Source: Campylobacteraceae bacterium
GTDB taxonomy: Bacteria > Campylobacterota > Campylobacteria > Campylobacterales > Sulfurospirillaceae
Direction: 5' to 3'
DNA: 6,196 nucleotides
Assembly: GCA_019162915.1 (NCBI GenBank)
Contig: JAFLKZ010000156.1
Location: 559-6,754 of the forward strand
Shown: piece by piece, positions 5,162 to 6,196 of the stretch
How positions within the stretch are numbered: position 1 is the first letter of the stretch
Layout of the letters: each line of letters starts with the position of its first letter
Notes under the pieces: model-generated
What the model was told of the DNA's origin: nothing
Seen by the model: the letters and a program-made list of their open reading frames with translations, nothing else
The model's database searches: none
Made by a program: the position numbers and the translations under genes

Positions 5162-6196
5162 TTAAAAGAGACAATTTTTATTATTTTTATTGCGTTATCT
5201 CTATTTTTAGGGGTTTCGACCATTTTACCAGATGCTTCTATCGTAGGTAAATTTGGGGCATATCTTGGTAAATGGAACAAAGAGTGGTTTGGATACATCT
5301 CTTTTATTTATCCATTTTTATTTATTATCCAGACTTTTTCAATGTATAAAGATAGCAGATTAAATGAACGAAGAATAGGTGTTTTTTTAGCTTCTCTTAT
5401 TCTTATCTTTACTTTTTTGATGGCTCAAGCTATCCTTGTTAAGGGTGTTTACAATGGATATTTTGGTAATTCTATCGTTGAATTGCTGATAGGATTTATC
5501 GGTATCATGGGTGTTTGGATATTTATTATCTCTATTTTTTCTCTTTCAATGACTCTTTTAGTTGAATCTAGCATCAGTGATATACTCACTATCATCAAAC
5601 CAAATTTTGTTAAAACTAAATCAAAAGTCTACAAAGCAGAGCTTAAAGAAATTCCTTTTGATGAAGAGATTAGTATTAAAGAGCGTGTAAAGCTTGAAAA
5701 AGAAGCAGAACCTTTTATCGAGACAACTGAAGAGGAAGTTCCAGAAGAAGTCAAAAAAAACATTAGAACACGTAATCCTAAAAAAAGTGAAATCTTAAGT
5801 GAAGTAGAAGAAAATAAAAAAATACTTGAACAAATTGACCAAGGGGTATGTGACAAGCCTAAAGACTTTAAACTCCCACCTCTTTCTTTTTTGGCAACCC
5901 CTCCAAATAGGCCTGTTCATGTCAATGAAAGTGAAATAGACCAAAAAATTCAAGATCTTCTCGAAAAACTTAGACGTTTTAAAATCGATGGAGACGTCGT
6001 TCGTACTTATTCAGGACCTGTAGTCACAACCTTTGAGTTTAAACCAGCTCCCCATGTTAAGGTTTCTCGTATTTTGACACTTCAAGATGATTTAGCAATG
6101 GCGCTTAAGGCTAAAACAATTCGTATTCAAGCTCCAATTCCTGGCAAAGATGTTGTGGGTATTGAAGTTCCTAACCAAAAAATAGAGACTATTTAT
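5159..6196 (+). CDS. ftsK: DNA translocase FtsK, N-terminal part, cut off by the window edge
   Basis: FtsK is anchored at the division septum and pumps DNA to clear and unlink sister chromosomes before division. The 346 residues visible cover the membrane domain, the linker and the start of the motor. Four hydrophobic segments can be read at about 4-23, 45-62, 73-93 and 105-134, the number usual for FtsK. A charged linker rich in Glu and Lys follows (about 150-240). The FtsK alpha domain then begins, with the family motifs GPVVTTFEFKPAP (286-298), VKVSRI (300-305), LQDDLAMALKAKTIRI (308-323), APIPGK (325-330) and VGIEVPN (333-339). The Walker A and B motor and the gamma domain lie beyond the window. 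The proposed start is ATT at 5159 behind AAGGA; the first ATG in frame (5342) would remove the first segment and nearly all of the second. The gene follows flgL by 46 bp on the same strand and has its own extended -10 promoter. Identity is certain; the start codon is the open point. Confidence 0.95.
   Translation, partial: MLKETIFIIFIALSLFLGVSTILPDASIVGKFGAYLGKWNKEWFGYISFIYPFLFIIQTFSMYKDSRLNERRIGVFLASLILIFTFLMAQAILVKGVYNGYFGNSIVELLIGFIGIMGVWIFIISIFSLSMTLLVESSISDILTIIKPNFVKTKSKVYKAELKEIPFDEEISIKERVKLEKEAEPFIETTEEEVPEEVKKNIRTRNPKKSEILSEVEENKKILEQIDQGVCDKPKDFKLPPLSFLATPPNRPVHVNESEIDQKIQDLLEKLRRFKIDGDVVRTYSGPVVTTFEFKPAPHVKVSRILTLQDDLAMALKAKTIRIQAPIPGKDVVGIEVPNQKIETIY

Noticed and set aside
5098..5298. 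Open frame on the minus strand across the flgL end and ftsK start
   Set aside because: It overlaps the ftsK promoter and first membrane segment in antisense; no support for a gene.
5342..5344. ATG as the start of ftsK
   Set aside because: It is the first conventional start in frame, but it would delete the first membrane segment and nearly all of the second and has no good Shine-Dalgarno, whereas ATT at 5159 has one at ideal spacing.
5629..5856. Ser-rich open frame on the minus strand inside ftsK
   Set aside because: It is the complement of the Glu/Lys-rich linker of FtsK, whose codons read as Ser/Leu/Phe on the other strand.

Overview
The window looks like a chromosomal stretch from a member of the Campylobacterota (the former Epsilonproteobacteria). 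The DNA is AT-rich, with Shine-Dalgarno sites of the AAGGA or GGGAG type 6-7 nt from the starts. The HU protein is Campylobacter-like. FlgL is oversized, and it is followed on the same strand by ftsK, an order I recall from Campylobacter jejuni (flgL/flaD next to ftsK). The genus cannot be fixed from the sequence; a Sulfurospirillum- or Sulfurimonas-like organism would fit.

The left third (1 to about 2008) appears to be one end of an integrated element. From the right: a tRNA-Leu(CAA) gene on the minus strand; then, beyond its 3' end, a 121-bp non-coding spacer with a perfect 11-bp tandem repeat; then a full-length P4-type tyrosine integrase with all catalytic residues in place; then, 26 bp further on the same strand, the 5' part of an unrecognised multi-pass membrane protein that runs off the left edge. 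The element most likely used the tRNA 3' end as its attachment site. Its other end and remaining cargo lie to the left, outside the window.

The right two thirds are ordinary backbone. hup (HU) is on the minus strand and ends in a strong intrinsic terminator just upstream of the tRNA-Leu gene. Divergent from hup is flgL, the hook-filament junction protein. At 851 residues it is much larger than the enteric version, and the extra length is a beta-rich insert with an apparent internal domain duplication. Forty-six bases after flgL is the 5' part of ftsK, the DNA translocase of division and chromosome segregation, which runs off the right edge.

The point most worth checking is the ftsK start. 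No ATG, GTG or TTG exists in frame between the upstream stop codon and codon 62. A good Shine-Dalgarno instead points at an ATT codon, and starting there restores the usual four membrane segments. A clear extended -10 promoter and a 12-bp palindrome lie just before it. No CRISPR array, insertion sequence, rRNA or riboswitch was seen, and there is no stretch of more than 300 bases without a gene.
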